Shown here: one piece after another, positions 39,268 through 50,247 of the stretch
Layout of the letters: each line of letters opens with the position of its first letter
Numbering within the stretch: position 1 is the first letter of the stretch
From: Polynucleobacter sp. MWH-HuK1
Lineage (GTDB): Bacteria; Pseudomonadota; Gammaproteobacteria; Burkholderiales; Burkholderiaceae
NCBI RefSeq assembly: GCF_018881815.1
Contig: NZ_JACVPP010000001.1
Location: forward strand, 431,352 to 495,351
Direction of reading: 5' to 3'
DNA: 64,000 nt
The notes under the pieces: generated by a model
The model's database searches: none
Seen by the model: only the letters and a program-made list of their open reading frames with translations
What the model was told of the DNA's origin: nothing
Position numbers and translations under genes: made by a program

Positions 39268-40176
39268 ATGGGCGATATTCGTAAAGTTATCTTCGAAGAA
39301 AATAAGTTAGAGAAAAAACTCTGTCGCTTGGTCGGCCAAGCTATTGGCGACTTTGGCATGATCGAAGATGGCGATAAGGTGATGGTGTGCGTATCTGGCG
39401 GCAAAGATAGTTATGCCATGCTCGATATATTGATGAAGTTGCGTGAGCGTGCTCCTATCAATTTTGAAATCGTCGCAGTGAATTTGGATCAAAAGCAACC
39501 CAACTTTCCTGCAGAAATATTGCCCAATTACTTAAAGGGCTTAGGTGTTCAATATCATATTGAAGAGCAAGATACTTACAGCATTGTGAAGCGCGTAATT
39601 CCTGAAGGTAAAACTACTTGTGGACTGTGCTCACGTTTACGTCGTGGCATTTTGTATCGCGTGGCAGATGAATTGGGTGCAACAAAGATTGCGCTGGGGC
39701 ATCATCGTGATGACATCTTAGAAACCTTGATGCTCAATATGTTTTATGCGGGCAAGCTCAAGGGTATGCCACCAAAACTGAGGTCTGATGATGGTAAGCA
39801 CATTGTGATTCGTCCATTAGCCTATGTTCCCGAGAAATTGCTAGGGCGTTACGCGGCAGACATGAACTTTCCCATCATTCCATGCGATCTATGCGGCAGT
39901 CAGCCCAATCTTCAGCGCCAAGTGATGAAAGAAATGTTGCGTGACTGGGAAAAAAAGCATCCAGGCCGAGTGGAAAACTTATTCCGATCTATGCACCACA
40001 TAGTCCCATCCCATTTGATGGATGGAGAGGCGTTTGATTTCAAAAACCTAGAGATTTCCACCGAGCTCTTTGGAATTGCCGCCAGGTCTACTGGCGATAA
40101 GGCAATTGATGAGGCTGAATTGGACGAATTAGCCTGTGGAACCATGATTCAGGGGACTTATAATCCCCTTCTATGA
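39268..40176 (+). CDS. ttcA: tRNA 2-thiocytidine biosynthesis protein TtcA
   Basis: Thiolates C32 of certain tRNAs; an Fe-S enzyme activating its substrate with ATP. 302 residues: PP-loop [13 protein letters not shown] (about 42-54), [10 protein letters not shown] and the downstream cysteine pair in [10 protein letters not shown] that together bind the iron-sulfur cluster, and ALGHHRDD. All expected cysteines are present. The stop overlaps the glmU start by four bases. Confidence 0.95.
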   Translation: MGDIRKVIFEENKLEKKLCRLVGQAIGDFGMIEDGDKVMVCVSGGKDSYAMLDILMKLRERAPINFEIVAVNLDQKQPNFPAEILPNYLKGLGVQYHIEEQDTYSIVKRVIPEGKTTCGLCSRLRRGILYRVADELGATKIALGHHRDDILETLMLNMFYAGKLKGMPPKLRSDDGKHIVIRPLAYVPEKLLGRYAADMNFPIIPCDLCGSQPNLQRQVMKEMLRDWEKKHPGRVENLFRSMHHIVPSHLMDGEAFDFKNLEISTELFGIAARSTGDKAIDEAELDELACGTMIQGTYNPLL

Positions 40177-41687
40177 ATATCGTCATTTTGGCTGCTGGGC
40201 AAGGAAAGCGGATGAGATCCGCTCTGCCCAAAGTCCTGCAAAATCTAGCAGGCAAACCCCTCCTTCAGCATATTCTCAGTACCGCACTTTCGTTGCAGGA
40301 TAAGAAGGCAAAAAAAGGCCCTGTTGTCGTTGTTGGGCATGGAGCAGCAGACGTTAAATCATTTCTATTAAATGCCAGCAAAGAAAATCCAAGCTTTGGC
40401 AAAGTAGTGACTGCGCTTCAGGTTGAGCAAAAAGGCACTGGTCACGCTTTATTGCAGGCATTGCCCAAATTGGATGTTCAAGAGCCCACGCTGGTTTTGT
40501 ATGGCGATGTTCCGCTGACAACAAAAAGGACTCTCGCTAAATTGGCAAAGTTGGCGGATGGTGTGCGAGGTCAAGATAGTGCGCTTGCACTTCTGACACA
40601 AAACTTAAGCAATCCCACTGGTTATGGCCGTATCGTGCGCGATACTGATGGCTCAGTAAAAGAGATTGTTGAAGAGAAAGACGCAACCCCAGCGCAAAAA
40701 CAGATTCAAGAAATCAATACCGGCATCATGGTGTTACCAACGAACTCATTAAAAAAATGGTTAAAGGCTTTGCGTGCAAGTAATGCACAGGGCGAGTATT
40801 ACTTAACCGATGTGATCGCTATGGCGGTTAAAGATGGCGTACCTATTCGGACAACACAGGCAGATGATGAGTTTGAGACTGTTGGCGTCAATAGTCGCGA
40901 TCAACTGGCTGCGCTTGAGCGTGTACATCAACTTAATATTGCTAATCAATTAATGGATGCAGGTGTATCTCTTGCTGATCCGGCACGCATTGATGTGCGG
41001 GGTACTTTAGAGTGTGGCACAGATGTTTCGATTGATGTTGGATGTATATTTGAGGGCTGTGTTACTTTAGATGCTGGTACAAAGATTGGCCCTTACTGTG
41101 TGATTCGCAATAGCGTTATTGGTAAGGGTGTAGTGATTCATGCATACAGCCATGTAGATGGTGCAAAAGTAGGCAATCAATCTCTTATTGGTCCATATGC
41201 TCGCTTACGTCCAGGCGCAGATTTATCACACGACGTTCATATTGGTAACTTTGTTGAAGTCAAGAACAGCAAAATTGCTGCTAACAGCAAAGCTAACCAT
41301 TTAGCTTATGTTGGAGACTCTATTGTTGGGTCTAGAGTCAATATTGGCGCGGGCACCATTACTTGTAATTACGACGGCGTAAATAAGCATCAAACCATTA
41401 TCGAAGATGATGTTTTCATTGGCTCAGACACACAGCTCGTTGCGCCGGTGCGCGTAGGTCGTGGTGCCACATTGGGTGCCGGTACCACACTCACGAAAGA
41501 TGCTCCAGCAAATCAGTTGACCGTATCGAGAGCAAAGCAAATTTCATTGCAGTGGCAGCGCCCTGTAAAGCAAGAAAAAAAGAATGTCATTAAAAAGCCG
41601 GCCGCAAAAAAAGTAGTGGTTAAAAAAGTAACCGCAAAGAGGGCGGCAAAAAAAGCAGCGAAGAAAACTGTGAAAGGTAAAAAATAA
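40173..41687 (+). CDS. glmU: Bifunctional UDP-GlcNAc pyrophosphorylase/GlcN-1-P acetyltransferase with Lys-rich tail
   Basis: Makes UDP-GlcNAc for peptidoglycan and LPS. 504 residues, about 50 longer than E. coli GlmU. N-terminal uridyltransferase domain: [34 protein letters not shown]-terminal left-handed beta-helix acetyltransferase from about 265: [31 protein letters not shown]. The extra tail (about 464-504, bases 41563-41684) is almost only Lys, Ala and Val, like histone H1/AlgP-type sequence. Overlaps ttcA by 4 bases and glmS by one. Confidence 0.95.
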   Translation: MNIVILAAGQGKRMRSALPKVLQNLAGKPLLQHILSTALSLQDKKAKKGPVVVVGHGAADVKSFLLNASKENPSFGKVVTALQVEQKGTGHALLQALPKLDVQEPTLVLYGDVPLTTKRTLAKLAKLADGVRGQDSALALLTQNLSNPTGYGRIVRDTDGSVKEIVEEKDATPAQKQIQEINTGIMVLPTNSLKKWLKALRASNAQGEYYLTDVIAMAVKDGVPIRTTQADDEFETVGVNSRDQLAALERVHQLNIANQLMDAGVSLADPARIDVRGTLECGTDVSIDVGCIFEGCVTLDAGTKIGPYCVIRNSVIGKGVVIHAYSHVDGAKVGNQSLIGPYARLRPGADLSHDVHIGNFVEVKNSKIAANSKANHLAYVGDSIVGSRVNIGAGTITCNYDGVNKHQTIIEDDVFIGSDTQLVAPVRVGRGATLGAGTTLTKDAPANQLTVSRAKQISLQWQRPVKQEKKNVIKKPAAKKVVVKKVTAKRAAKKAAKKTVKGKK

Positions 41688-43519
41688 TGTGCGGTATTGT
41701 TGGCGCAGCCTCTCATAAAAATATTGTTGATGTTTTGGTTGAGGGTTTACGCCGCCTAGAGTACCGCGGTTACGACTCTTGTGGTTTTGCGGTCATCAAT
41801 GGCAATGACGCTAAACACCCAATTGAGCGGGCACGTACTACGGCGCGTGTTTCTGAGTTAGCCGATCAAGGTAAGGATTTTGTTGGCACCCTTGGTATTG
41901 CTCATACCCGCTGGGCAACCCATGGCAAGCCAGATACACAAAATGCCCACCCACATATCTCTAATAGCTTAATTGCAGTTGTACATAACGGGATTATTGA
42001 GAATTACGAATCACTTCGCACTGAATTAAAAGCTGCTGGGTATATGTTTACTTCCGAAACTGATACGGAGGTGATTGCTCATTTAGTTCATCAGCAATAT
42101 GTTGCTAGCGGACAAAAAGATATTGCACAGTCGGTTAGAGTGGTGCTGCCAAAATTACACGGCGCCTATGCTATCGGCGTAATTGCCCAAGACAACCCAA
42201 ACACGCTAATCGGCGCGCGTGTTGGTTCGCCTCTAGTGGTAGCAATAGGGGATCATGAGCGCTTTTTGGCATCCGATGCGCTGGCTTTGGCTGGGCGCGC
42301 TCATTCCATGTTGTATTTGGAAGAGGGTGATGTTGCAGTTCTCAAGGCGGATAGTGTTGAGGTGATTGATCAAGCAGGCAAGCCTGCCCAAAGAGAGCTA
42401 AAGTCTATGCCGGCGCAGGCTGACTCGGTTGATTTGGGGCCGTATCAGCACTACATGCAAAAAGAAATTTTTGAGCAACCCCGTGCAATTGGCGATACGC
42501 TGGCTAATATTGCTGAATTTGGTCCTGGATTATTTAATGCAAATCCTAAAGACTGGAAAGCCTTCGATCAAATTTTGATTTTGGCTTGTGGCACAAGCTA
42601 CTACTCAGCTTGTGTTGCTAAATATTGGTTAGAAGACATTGCTAGCATTCCAACGCAAGTTGAAATAGCAAGTGAGTACCGCTATCGCACTACCGTTCCC
42701 AATCCAAAAACGTTGATTGTTGTTGTTTCACAATCTGGCGAGACGGCTGATACCCTGGCTGCTTTACGTCATGCCAAGAGCTTAGGGCATAAATTCACTT
42801 TAGCAATTTGTAATGTGGCTAGTAGTGCTATGGTTCGCGAAACTGACTGGCATTTCTTGACCAAGGCTGGCGCTGAAATTGGCGTTGCTTCAACAAAAGC
42901 ATTCACTACACAACTCTTGGCTTTGTATCTCTTGGCAGTCTCATTAGCGAAACGTACCGGTAGAATTTCTGCTGAAAAAGAGAAAGAATTGCTTCGTGAT
43001 TTACGTCACCTACCTAAAGCCTTGCATGCGGTTTTGGCGCTGGAGCCGCAAATAATTGCCTGGAGCGATGCTTTTGCTAAATGTGAGAATGCGCTCTTCT
43101 TAGGTCGTGGCTTGCATTACCCAATCGCACTAGAGGGCGCCTTAAAGCTGAAAGAAATTTCATACATTCATGCAGAGGCATACCCCGCTGGAGAGTTAAA
43201 GCATGGGCCTCTTGCTCTAGTAACTGAAAAGATGCCCGTAGTAACGGTTGCACCAAATGACATTCTTTTGGAAAAGCTAAAATCCAATATGCAAGAAGTA
43301 AAAGCACGTGGCGGCAAGCTTTACGTATTTGCTGATCAAGATACCCACATCTCTAGTAGCGAGGGTATCAATGTAATTAAGTTACCAGAGCACTACGGAA
43401 GCCTTTCACCTATCCTGCACGTAGTACCCCTACAGTTGTTGGCGTATCACACAGCTTGCGCACGCGGCACCGATGTAGATAAGCCTAGAAATTTGGCTAA
43501 GAGTGTCACGGTTGAATAA
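41687..43519 (+). CDS. glmS: Glutamine-fructose-6-phosphate aminotransferase
   Basis: First committed step to UDP-GlcNAc. 610 residues: Cys2 nucleophile (MCGIVGA), the glutaminase [16 protein letters not shown] block, then two SIS sugar-binding domains with [26 protein letters not shown] and [17 protein letters not shown]. Its A start overlaps the glmU stop, so the pair should be translated together; no ribozyme or sRNA target could be identified. Followed by a strong terminator. Confidence 0.97.
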   Translation: MCGIVGAASHKNIVDVLVEGLRRLEYRGYDSCGFAVINGNDAKHPIERARTTARVSELADQGKDFVGTLGIAHTRWATHGKPDTQNAHPHISNSLIAVVHNGIIENYESLRTELKAAGYMFTSETDTEVIAHLVHQQYVASGQKDIAQSVRVVLPKLHGAYAIGVIAQDNPNTLIGARVGSPLVVAIGDHERFLASDALALAGRAHSMLYLEEGDVAVLKADSVEVIDQAGKPAQRELKSMPAQADSVDLGPYQHYMQKEIFEQPRAIGDTLANIAEFGPGLFNANPKDWKAFDQILILACGTSYYSACVAKYWLEDIASIPTQVEIASEYRYRTTVPNPKTLIVVVSQSGETADTLAALRHAKSLGHKFTLAICNVASSAMVRETDWHFLTKAGAEIGVASTKAFTTQLLALYLLAVSLAKRTGRISAEKEKELLRDLRHLPKALHAVLALEPQIIAWSDAFAKCENALFLGRGLHYPIALEGALKLKEISYIHAEAYPAGELKHGPLALVTEKMPVVTVAPNDILLEKLKSNMQEVKARGGKLYVFADQDTHISSSEGINVIKLPEHYGSLSPILHVVPLQLLAYHTACARGTDVDKPRNLAKSVTVE

Positions 43520-43573
43520 CTTTTTTGGCTCGTTTGACATTCGCCTAAAGTTGTGAACAAAATTCAGTAGATA

Positions 43574-43607
43574 AATCAGGACTTTACGAAGTCCTGATTG
43601 CATTTTT
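43574..43607 (+). terminator. Intrinsic terminator after glmS
   Basis: AATCAGGACTT (43574-43584), loop TACG, AAGTCCTGATT (43589-43599), then GCATTTTTG. An 11-bp perfect stem with a UNCG-like tetraloop and a short U-run separates glmS from the efflux operon. Confidence 0.9.
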
Positions 43608-43650
43608 GTGTTCAAATAACTCTTGTAAAAGAGGATATTTGTTGCAACCC

Positions 43651-45189
43651 ATGTTTTTGTCGATGCCCCGGTTCTCACGTTTGAACTTTCTTTCGCTTAT
43701 TTGTGCGGGGACTCTCTCTGCGTGCGCGGTTGGCCCAGACTTTAAGCAACCAGAAGCACCCAAGACTTCTTCGTATACTGAAACCCCTCTATCTAAAAAA
43801 CTCACACCCGCTCCCGGTGTACCTGGTGGTAGTGATCAAGAGTTTGTTGAAGGCGCTGATATTGAGGCGCAATGGTGGGAGCTTTATAAATCTCCAGAGC
43901 TTGATGCCCTTATTAAAAAAGCGCTAGAGCAAAATCCAAATTTGGGTGCGGCAGATGCAGCACTTCGTGCGGCTCAAGAAAACGTCAATGCACAAATTGG
44001 TGGGCAGTACTTTCCGGCAATCGGCGTTGGCGCAAACGCATTAAGACAGAAGCAACCCTCTGCTGTTTATGGTTTGAATTATGGTACCGATACCTACAAC
44101 CTCTACAACACTAGCGTCAATGTTACTTATAAGCTAGATGTTTTTGGTGGGGCACGTCGAGCGGTAGAAGGTGCGCGTGCGCAAGCAGAGGTTGCACAGT
44201 TTCAGCTTGAGGGCGCCTATCTTTCTTTAACGGCCAATGTAGTTACTGGAGCAGTTAGAGAGGCAGCTCTTCGTGCTCAGATGCAGGCCACAGAAGAAAT
44301 TTTGAAAGCTCAAACGAATCTTGCTGAAGTAACTGAAAAACAGTTACTTATTGGTACAGTTTCTAAAGTAGACGTCACCTCTCAACGCACATTAGTTTCA
44401 AGTTCTCAAGTGGATCTATTCAACTACGAAAGAAACTTAGCGTTTGCTCGTAACCAGTTGGCAGTACTTGTGGGCGAGATTCCAAGTAATGCCAATATTG
44501 CTAAGTTTGATTTGGCAAATTTAAAATTGCCAGAGAAGTTGCCTCTCTCTGTGCCATCTAGCTTGGTACGTCAACGTCCTGACGTGCGTGCTGCAGAGGC
44601 ACAATTAAAAGCGCAGAATGCCTTTGTGGGCGTTGCAACGGCTAACTTATTGCCGCAATTTAATATCACTGGATCCATTGGTGCCGCCGCACTCACTTCA
44701 AGTAATTTATTTGGGCCGAACTCATCACTATGGACTTTAGGCGGCGGTATTTTGCAACCACTCTTCCAGGGTGGTCAGTTGTTGGCACAACGTCGTGGCG
44801 CAATTGCCAATTACGAGCAAGCAGCTTTTCAATATCAAGCAACCGTCTTAAATGCATTTCAAGAAGTTGCTAATGCGTTACGTGCTCTAGAGACTGGTGC
44901 CCAAGCCTTAAAGTCGGCATCAGACGCTGAGCGTTATGCCTATGAAACTTTAGATCTAGTACAGCAGCAATACAAGTTGGGCACAGCAAGTTACTTGGCA
45001 GTGCTTTATTACCAAAATCAGTATCAACAAGCAAAAGTGAAATCAGTTTCTGCACAAGCAACTCGTTTCTCAGATACGGCAGCATTATTTGCAGCACTGG
45101 GTGGTGGCTGGTGGAATCGTGATGGCCCTGCTTTTAAACCAAAAGACATAGCGAACAAAGATCAAAATGAAACTTCTGGAAAAAATTAA
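43651..45189 (+). CDS. Outer-membrane efflux lipoprotein, NodT/OprM family
   Basis: TolC-like channel of a tripartite RND pump. About 512 residues: signal peptide with a lipobox LSAC (cysteine at about residue 25), AQWWELYKSPELDALI, and two repeated alpha-barrel/beta-barrel halves including RQRPDVRAAEAQLKAQNA and the closing NAFQEVANALRAL. The ATG at 43651 is listed, but the ribosome-binding GAGG at 43631 is better placed for an in-frame TTG at 43642. The gene overlaps the adaptor gene by 23 bases. Confidence 0.9.
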   Translation: MFLSMPRFSRLNFLSLICAGTLSACAVGPDFKQPEAPKTSSYTETPLSKKLTPAPGVPGGSDQEFVEGADIEAQWWELYKSPELDALIKKALEQNPNLGAADAALRAAQENVNAQIGGQYFPAIGVGANALRQKQPSAVYGLNYGTDTYNLYNTSVNVTYKLDVFGGARRAVEGARAQAEVAQFQLEGAYLSLTANVVTGAVREAALRAQMQATEEILKAQTNLAEVTEKQLLIGTVSKVDVTSQRTLVSSSQVDLFNYERNLAFARNQLAVLVGEIPSNANIAKFDLANLKLPEKLPLSVPSSLVRQRPDVRAAEAQLKAQNAFVGVATANLLPQFNITGSIGAAALTSSNLFGPNSSLWTLGGGILQPLFQGGQLLAQRRGAIANYEQAAFQYQATVLNAFQEVANALRALETGAQALKSASDAERYAYETLDLVQQQYKLGTASYLAVLYYQNQYQQAKVKSVSAQATRFSDTAALFAALGGGWWNRDGPAFKPKDIANKDQNETSGKN

Positions 45190-46498
45190 GAACAAGCTCA
45201 TTGCTTTGGTTCTTGCCCTATGGGTATGGACCAAACGCAAGGCAATTGAGTGGAAATTGCGTGAAAGAGCCATCGCCCTTTGGGAAAAAGCAAAAGCTTT
45301 TTGGGCTCGTATGGGGCAAAAATGGCGCGGCACTAAAGCGCATGAAAAATTAATGGCTATGGAGCCGCTACCTCGCCGTATGACCATCATGCTTTGTGGC
45401 GTGTTTCTATTGCTAGGTTTAATTTTTGCTTTTAATCAGCTAAAGACTTTTTTAATTAAAAATTTCATTGCTGGCATGGGCTTGCCTCCAGCAACTGTTT
45501 CCACCATGGTAATTGAACCTTCAGAGTGGCAGCCTAAATTAACTAGCGTAGGCAATGTGCGTGCATTCAGGGGCGTTGAGCTCAGCACTGAATTGGGTGG
45601 CCTTGTGCAAATGGTGCCCATTAAGTCTGGGCAAGATGTCAAAGAAGGTGATTTACTGATTAAATTAAATGATGCTTCTGATGTTGCGCAGTTAAATTCA
45701 TTAAAGGCCATGGCTGATTTAGCCAAGGTAATTAATGAGCGCGATAGGCAGCAATTAGAAATTCAAGCAATTAGCAAAAACGTTTTTGATACAAGTGCTG
45801 CAGATGCCAAATCTAAGCAAGCTCAGGTAGAGCAGCAGACTGCATTAGTAGCCAAGAAGAATCTTAAAGCGCCATTTAGTGGGCGCATCGGTATTGTGGC
45901 TATCAATCCAGGTCAGTATGTGAACCCGGGAGACAAGTTACTAACGCTGCAAACCTTAGATCCTATCTTTGTGGATTTCAATTTGCCACAAAATAATGCA
46001 GAACAAATTCAGGTTGGCCAAGAGGTGGTGGTGACAACCGATGCATTTAAGGATGCCAGCTTCACGGGGAAAATTACAGCAGTTAGCCCAAAGGTAGATA
46101 CCAATACCCGCAATATTCAGGTTGAGGCTCAATTAGCTAACCCAGATAAGAAAATTCTGCCGGGCATGTTTGCTAACGTCAATATCAAGCTTGGCGATCA
46201 GGTGAAGTACTTAACGCTCCCGCAAACGGCGGTTACTTACAATCCTTATGGTTCAACAGTCTTTATCGCTAAGCCGACTGGCAAGAAGGATAAGAAAGGC
46301 AATCCCGCTCTTGAGGCGCAACAAGTATTTGTAACAACTGGATTAACACGTGGCGATCAAGTGGCTATTCTCAAAGGTGTTGATGAGGGGGCAACCGTTG
46401 TTACTAGTGGTCAGTTGAAGTTAAAGAATGGCACGCCACTGATTATTAACAACAAGGTGCTACCAGCAAACTCACCTGATCCAAAGCCTCAGGAATAA
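45167..46498 (+). CDS. RND efflux periplasmic adaptor (membrane fusion protein) with long N-terminal extension
   Basis: Bridges the inner-membrane pump and the outer channel. 443 residues. The adaptor core starts near 100 (PSEWQPKLTSVGNVRA), followed by the biotinyl-lipoyl half-motifs (GGLVQMVPIKSGQDVKEGD and KAPFSGRIGIVAINPGQYV), barrel and proximal domains. A transmembrane anchor lies at about 73-92. Residues 1-65 are an unusual Lys/Arg/Trp-rich, helix-like segment with its own hydrophobic patch; if a later start is used (ATG at 45353 or 45359), most of it vanishes, but no good ribosome-binding site is seen there. Confidence 0.88.
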   Translation: MKLLEKIKNKLIALVLALWVWTKRKAIEWKLRERAIALWEKAKAFWARMGQKWRGTKAHEKLMAMEPLPRRMTIMLCGVFLLLGLIFAFNQLKTFLIKNFIAGMGLPPATVSTMVIEPSEWQPKLTSVGNVRAFRGVELSTELGGLVQMVPIKSGQDVKEGDLLIKLNDASDVAQLNSLKAMADLAKVINERDRQQLEIQAISKNVFDTSAADAKSKQAQVEQQTALVAKKNLKAPFSGRIGIVAINPGQYVNPGDKLLTLQTLDPIFVDFNLPQNNAEQIQVGQEVVVTTDAFKDASFTGKITAVSPKVDTNTRNIQVEAQLANPDKKILPGMFANVNIKLGDQVKYLTLPQTAVTYNPYGSTVFIAKPTGKKDKKGNPALEAQQVFVTTGLTRGDQVAILKGVDEGATVVTSGQLKLKNGTPLIINNKVLPANSPDPKPQE

Positions 46499-46505
46499 AT
46501 AGCAG

Positions 46506-49500
46506 ATGAATTGGACTGACATATTCATCCGCAGGCCAGTGCTCTCCATGGTGGTGAGTGCTCTTGTATTGATCTTTGGTTTGAAGGCAATTGGTTCCTT
46601 GCCAGTAAATCAGTATCCGCAAACACAAAATGCGATTGTGACCATTACAACCGCTTACTTCGGCGCAGACCCAGAGACTATTGCGGGCTTTATTACTCAG
46701 CCACTAGAGGCCTCCATAGCGCAGGCGCAAGGTATTGATTATCTCTCTTCAACGAGTGTAAGCGGTGTCTCTACCATTATTGCAACCTTGAAGTTGAATT
46801 ACGATTCAAACGCAGCGTTGACGCAGATACAAACGCAAATTAGTGCAGTCAAGAATCAGCTGCCACCCCAAGCACAGCAACCAATTTTGACGGTACAGGT
46901 TGGTCAATCTACTGCTGCCATGTACATGGGTTTCTATAGCGATGAAATTCCCAACAACGCAATTACTGATTACTTATTACGTGTTGTAAAGCCGAAGTTA
47001 GATTCTGTAGAGGGCGTTCAAAACGCAGAAATTACTGGTGGTCGTAAGTTTGCTTTGCGTGCTTGGCTTGATCGCGAAAAGATGGCAGGTTTGGGTGTTG
47101 GTGCAGATGATGTCTATAACGCTTTGGCAGCAAATAACTACTTGTCAGCCGTTGGTAGCACCAAAGGCGATATGGTGGCGGTGGATTTGGTTGCTGGCAC
47201 CGATTTACATACGCTGGAAGAGTTTCGTAGGTTGGTCATTAAACGAGATGGCATAAATATTGTTTATTTGGAGCAGGTAGCTAATGTCACTTTAGGTTCT
47301 GAGGACTACAACACCAACGTAGCCTTTAGCGGCAAGCGCTCTGTCTTTATTGCGATTAAGGTGGCGCCACAGGCTAATCTATTAGATGTTGCGCAACGTG
47401 TTCGAGATGTAGTTCCTGATATTCAGAAGCAATTGCCAATTGGCATGACTGGCAAGATTGTTTACGACTCAACCAAATTTATTACTAGCTCTATTGATGA
47501 AGTGATTTCCACTTTGTTAGAGGCTTTGATTATTGTGACAGCAGTGATTTACCTTTTCTTGGGCAGTGCTCGTGCAGTTGCAGTCCCAGTTATTGCAATG
47601 CCTTTATCTCTCATCGGCACATTCTTCCTAATGCAGATTTTGGGTTATTCCATTAATTTGCTCACTCTCTTAGCGTTGGTTCTGGCTATTGGGCTCGTGG
47701 TTGATGACGCCATCATCGTTGTTGAAAACGTTGACCGTCATATGAAAGAGGGTAAATCGCCCTTGGAGGCTTCATTAATTGCTGCGCGTGAATTAGGTGG
47801 CCCAATTTTGGCAATGACAGTTGTGTTGATTGCGGTGTATATCCCAATTGGCTTCCAGGGTGGCTTAACCGGCGCTTTATTTACTGAATTTGCATTTACC
47901 CTGGCTAGTGCAGTAGCGGTTTCTGGATTGATTGCGTTAACGCTATCCCCGATGATGTGTTCTCGTATCTTCACCGAAGAACAAGAAGCTTCATCATTTG
48001 TGCAAAAGATTGATCACATCTTTGATAAGGTCCATCACAGCTATCAAAACACTTTGCGTGAATTATTAAGTACGTGGCAAGTCATCATTGTGATGGGTGT
48101 CATTTTGCTTGGTGGCGTTACCTATCTTTATGCAACTGCGCGTTCTGAATTAGCGCCAACAGAAGATCAAGGCATTGTTTTGATGCAAGCATCAGGACCG
48201 CCTAATAGTACAGTTAATCAAATGCAGACTTATGCCGATCAAATTTACGCAATCGCTGCTGCAGAACCAGAGTATGAGCAGGCTTTTCAGATCACAAGCC
48301 CAACCTCTAGCTTTGGCGGTATTTTGCTCAAAGACTGGGGTGAGCGTAACCGTAACGCCACCAAGTTCCAAGAAGATATGCAGCAGAAATGGAATTCCAT
48401 CGCAGGCGCACGTGTAGCGGCTTTCCAATTCCCGGCATTGCCTGGTGCGCAGGGTTTACCTGTTCAGGTGGTGATCAATACTACAGAATCGTATGCACAG
48501 CTCAATGAAGTCTCCCAAGCGGTTCTGGACAAAGCACGTAGAAGCGGTAACTTCTTCTTCGTCGATTCGGATTTGAAGATTGATAAACCGCAGGATGTCT
48601 TGGAAATCGATCGTGAAAAAGTGGCTGCTTTGGGAATGACACAACAACAAGTGGGTGCATCGCTTTCCGCGGCTTTAGGTGGTGGCTTTGTCAATTATTT
48701 CTCGGTATCTGGACGCTCTTATCGAGTGATTCCACAAGTGAAACAAGTTGATCGTTTAAATCCAGATCAAATCTTGGATTACTATATCCGCACTCCAAGT
48801 GGTGCCATGGTTCAGGCGCGTACTATTGCATCCATTAAGCAAAGAGTGGTGCCGCAATCAATTAATCACTTCCAACAATTAAACTCAGCGACGATCTCAG
48901 GTGTAAGCACGCCATTTATCTCGCAGGCAGATTTACTGGAGTTCATGCGTCAGACCTTGAAAGAAGTTGCGCCTAATGGTTACAGCATGGATTACGCTGG
49001 CCCATCACGTCAATTTATGTCTGAGTCTGGGGGCTTCTTAGTCACTATGTTCTTCGCAATCTTGATTGTGTTTTTGGTGCTTGCGGCTCAGTTTGAAAGC
49101 TTCCGGGATCCGATTGTGATTTTGGTTTCTGTGCCTTTGGCTTTGTTTGGTGCCCTGATCTTTATTAATCTAGGATTCACCACCTTAAATGTGTATACCC
49201 AGGTGGGATTAGTTACGCTGATGGGATTGATTAGTAAGCACGGTATTTTGATCGTGGAATTTGCTAACGAATTACAAGAAGCTGGGCGCAGCAAGCTCGA
49301 TGCCATCGTAGAGGCCAGCAGCGTTCGTTTGCGCCCTATTTTGATGACGACTGCTGCGATGGTCTTAGGGGTATTACCGTTGGTGATTGCCTCTGGTGCT
49401 GGTGCTGCGGGTAGACAGTCGATGGGTATTGTGATCTTTACTGGTTTATCGATTGGGACTCTCTTCACACTCTTTGTGGTGCCGGCAATGTATTTATTTA

Positions 49501-49541
49501 TTGGCGCCGATCACCACGCTAAGAAATTTAAGCAGCAGTAA
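46506..49541 (+). CDS. RND efflux transporter permease, HAE1 (AcrB/MexB-like) family
   Basis: Proton-driven inner-membrane pump. 1011 residues, somewhat shorter than AcrB (1049). Starts NWTDIFIRRPVLSMVV, with 12 transmembrane segments in two halves and two large periplasmic loops. TM4 carries the proton-relay pair in GLVVDDAIIVVENVDRH, and the second half has FAILIVFLVLAAQFESFRDP and GLISKHGILIVEFANE. Its nearest types are single-locus MexF/AcrB-like multidrug pumps; substrate unknown. Gene order is channel, adaptor, pump; no local regulator gene is adjacent. Confidence 0.93.
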   Translation: MNWTDIFIRRPVLSMVVSALVLIFGLKAIGSLPVNQYPQTQNAIVTITTAYFGADPETIAGFITQPLEASIAQAQGIDYLSSTSVSGVSTIIATLKLNYDSNAALTQIQTQISAVKNQLPPQAQQPILTVQVGQSTAAMYMGFYSDEIPNNAITDYLLRVVKPKLDSVEGVQNAEITGGRKFALRAWLDREKMAGLGVGADDVYNALAANNYLSAVGSTKGDMVAVDLVAGTDLHTLEEFRRLVIKRDGINIVYLEQVANVTLGSEDYNTNVAFSGKRSVFIAIKVAPQANLLDVAQRVRDVVPDIQKQLPIGMTGKIVYDSTKFITSSIDEVISTLLEALIIVTAVIYLFLGSARAVAVPVIAMPLSLIGTFFLMQILGYSINLLTLLALVLAIGLVVDDAIIVVENVDRHMKEGKSPLEASLIAARELGGPILAMTVVLIAVYIPIGFQGGLTGALFTEFAFTLASAVAVSGLIALTLSPMMCSRIFTEEQEASSFVQKIDHIFDKVHHSYQNTLRELLSTWQVIIVMGVILLGGVTYLYATARSELAPTEDQGIVLMQASGPPNSTVNQMQTYADQIYAIAAAEPEYEQAFQITSPTSSFGGILLKDWGERNRNATKFQEDMQQKWNSIAGARVAAFQFPALPGAQGLPVQVVINTTESYAQLNEVSQAVLDKARRSGNFFFVDSDLKIDKPQDVLEIDREKVAALGMTQQQVGASLSAALGGGFVNYFSVSGRSYRVIPQVKQVDRLNPDQILDYYIRTPSGAMVQARTIASIKQRVVPQSINHFQQLNSATISGVSTPFISQADLLEFMRQTLKEVAPNGYSMDYAGPSRQFMSESGGFLVTMFFAILIVFLVLAAQFESFRDPIVILVSVPLALFGALIFINLGFTTLNVYTQVGLVTLMGLISKHGILIVEFANELQEAGRSKLDAIVEASSVRLRPILMTTAAMVLGVLPLVIASGAGAAGRQSMGIVIFTGLSIGTLFTLFVVPAMYLFIGADHHAKKFKQQ

Positions 49542-49559
49542 AAACACAAATTAAAAAAA

Positions 49560-50222
49560 CTACTTAACGATATTGAGTTCTTTCTCGGCAATATCGTTAA
49601 GGCAAGTTTCTTCTTCGAGGCGTTTTAGCCATACTTCAATATTCTTGAGATCTGCACGTTCTCCAGTTTGCTGCGGGAAGGTTTTGTTTAGCAGAATCCA
49701 GCGGCTGACACAGAGGGCGAGAACAATATCACCGATCTGAAATTGATTGCCTGAGCAGTAACTTTGATTTGCGAGTACTTGATCCAACGTGCCAAGAAGT
49801 CGGTTAGTTTCTTGGTAGCCCTTCAAAATTGCCTCGTGATTGCGTTCGGCTTCTGGGGTTCGTGTGAGACCTAAAAATGCAATACGTAGCGCTGGCCACA
49901 TTGTGCCCAATTGCCAATCCATCCATTTCTCAGATTCGTATTGGATCTTGACGTCTGCAGTAAAGCGTCCAGCCTTGTCATGCTGGCGTGCCAAATAACG
50001 CATGATGGTATTGGACTCCCAGAGTACAACGTCACCATCTTCTAGGGTAGGAACTAAGCCGTTTGGATTGAGTTTTAAAAACTCAGGCGTGTTGTTGACC
50101 CCAAAGTGCAGGCCAGCATCGATACGCTCAAAATCTTTTCCTTCTTTGAGGCCAAGCTCTGCCAGGCACCACAATACTTTTTGTACGTTAATAGAACTTT
50201 TACGACCCCATAAACGCATCAT
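49560..50222 (-). CDS. Glutathione S-transferase family protein
   Basis: A 220-residue GST: thioredoxin-fold N-domain (LWGRKSSINVQKVLWCLAELG, with PTLEDGDVVLWESNTIMRYL as the glutathione-binding block) and an all-helical C-domain. The start at 50222 is chosen because AAGGA lies six bases upstream on the minus strand; the frame stays open to 50300 and would overlap the flavin reductase gene. Substrate not predictable. Confidence 0.88.
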   Translation of the reverse strand: MMRLWGRKSSINVQKVLWCLAELGLKEGKDFERIDAGLHFGVNNTPEFLKLNPNGLVPTLEDGDVVLWESNTIMRYLARQHDKAGRFTADVKIQYESEKWMDWQLGTMWPALRIAFLGLTRTPEAERNHEAILKGYQETNRLLGTLDQVLANQSYCSGNQFQIGDIVLALCVSRWILLNKTFPQQTGERADLKNIEVWLKRLEEETCLNDIAEKELNIVK

Positions 50223-50247
50223 GGCATTTCCTTGGAAGGTAGCTGTT

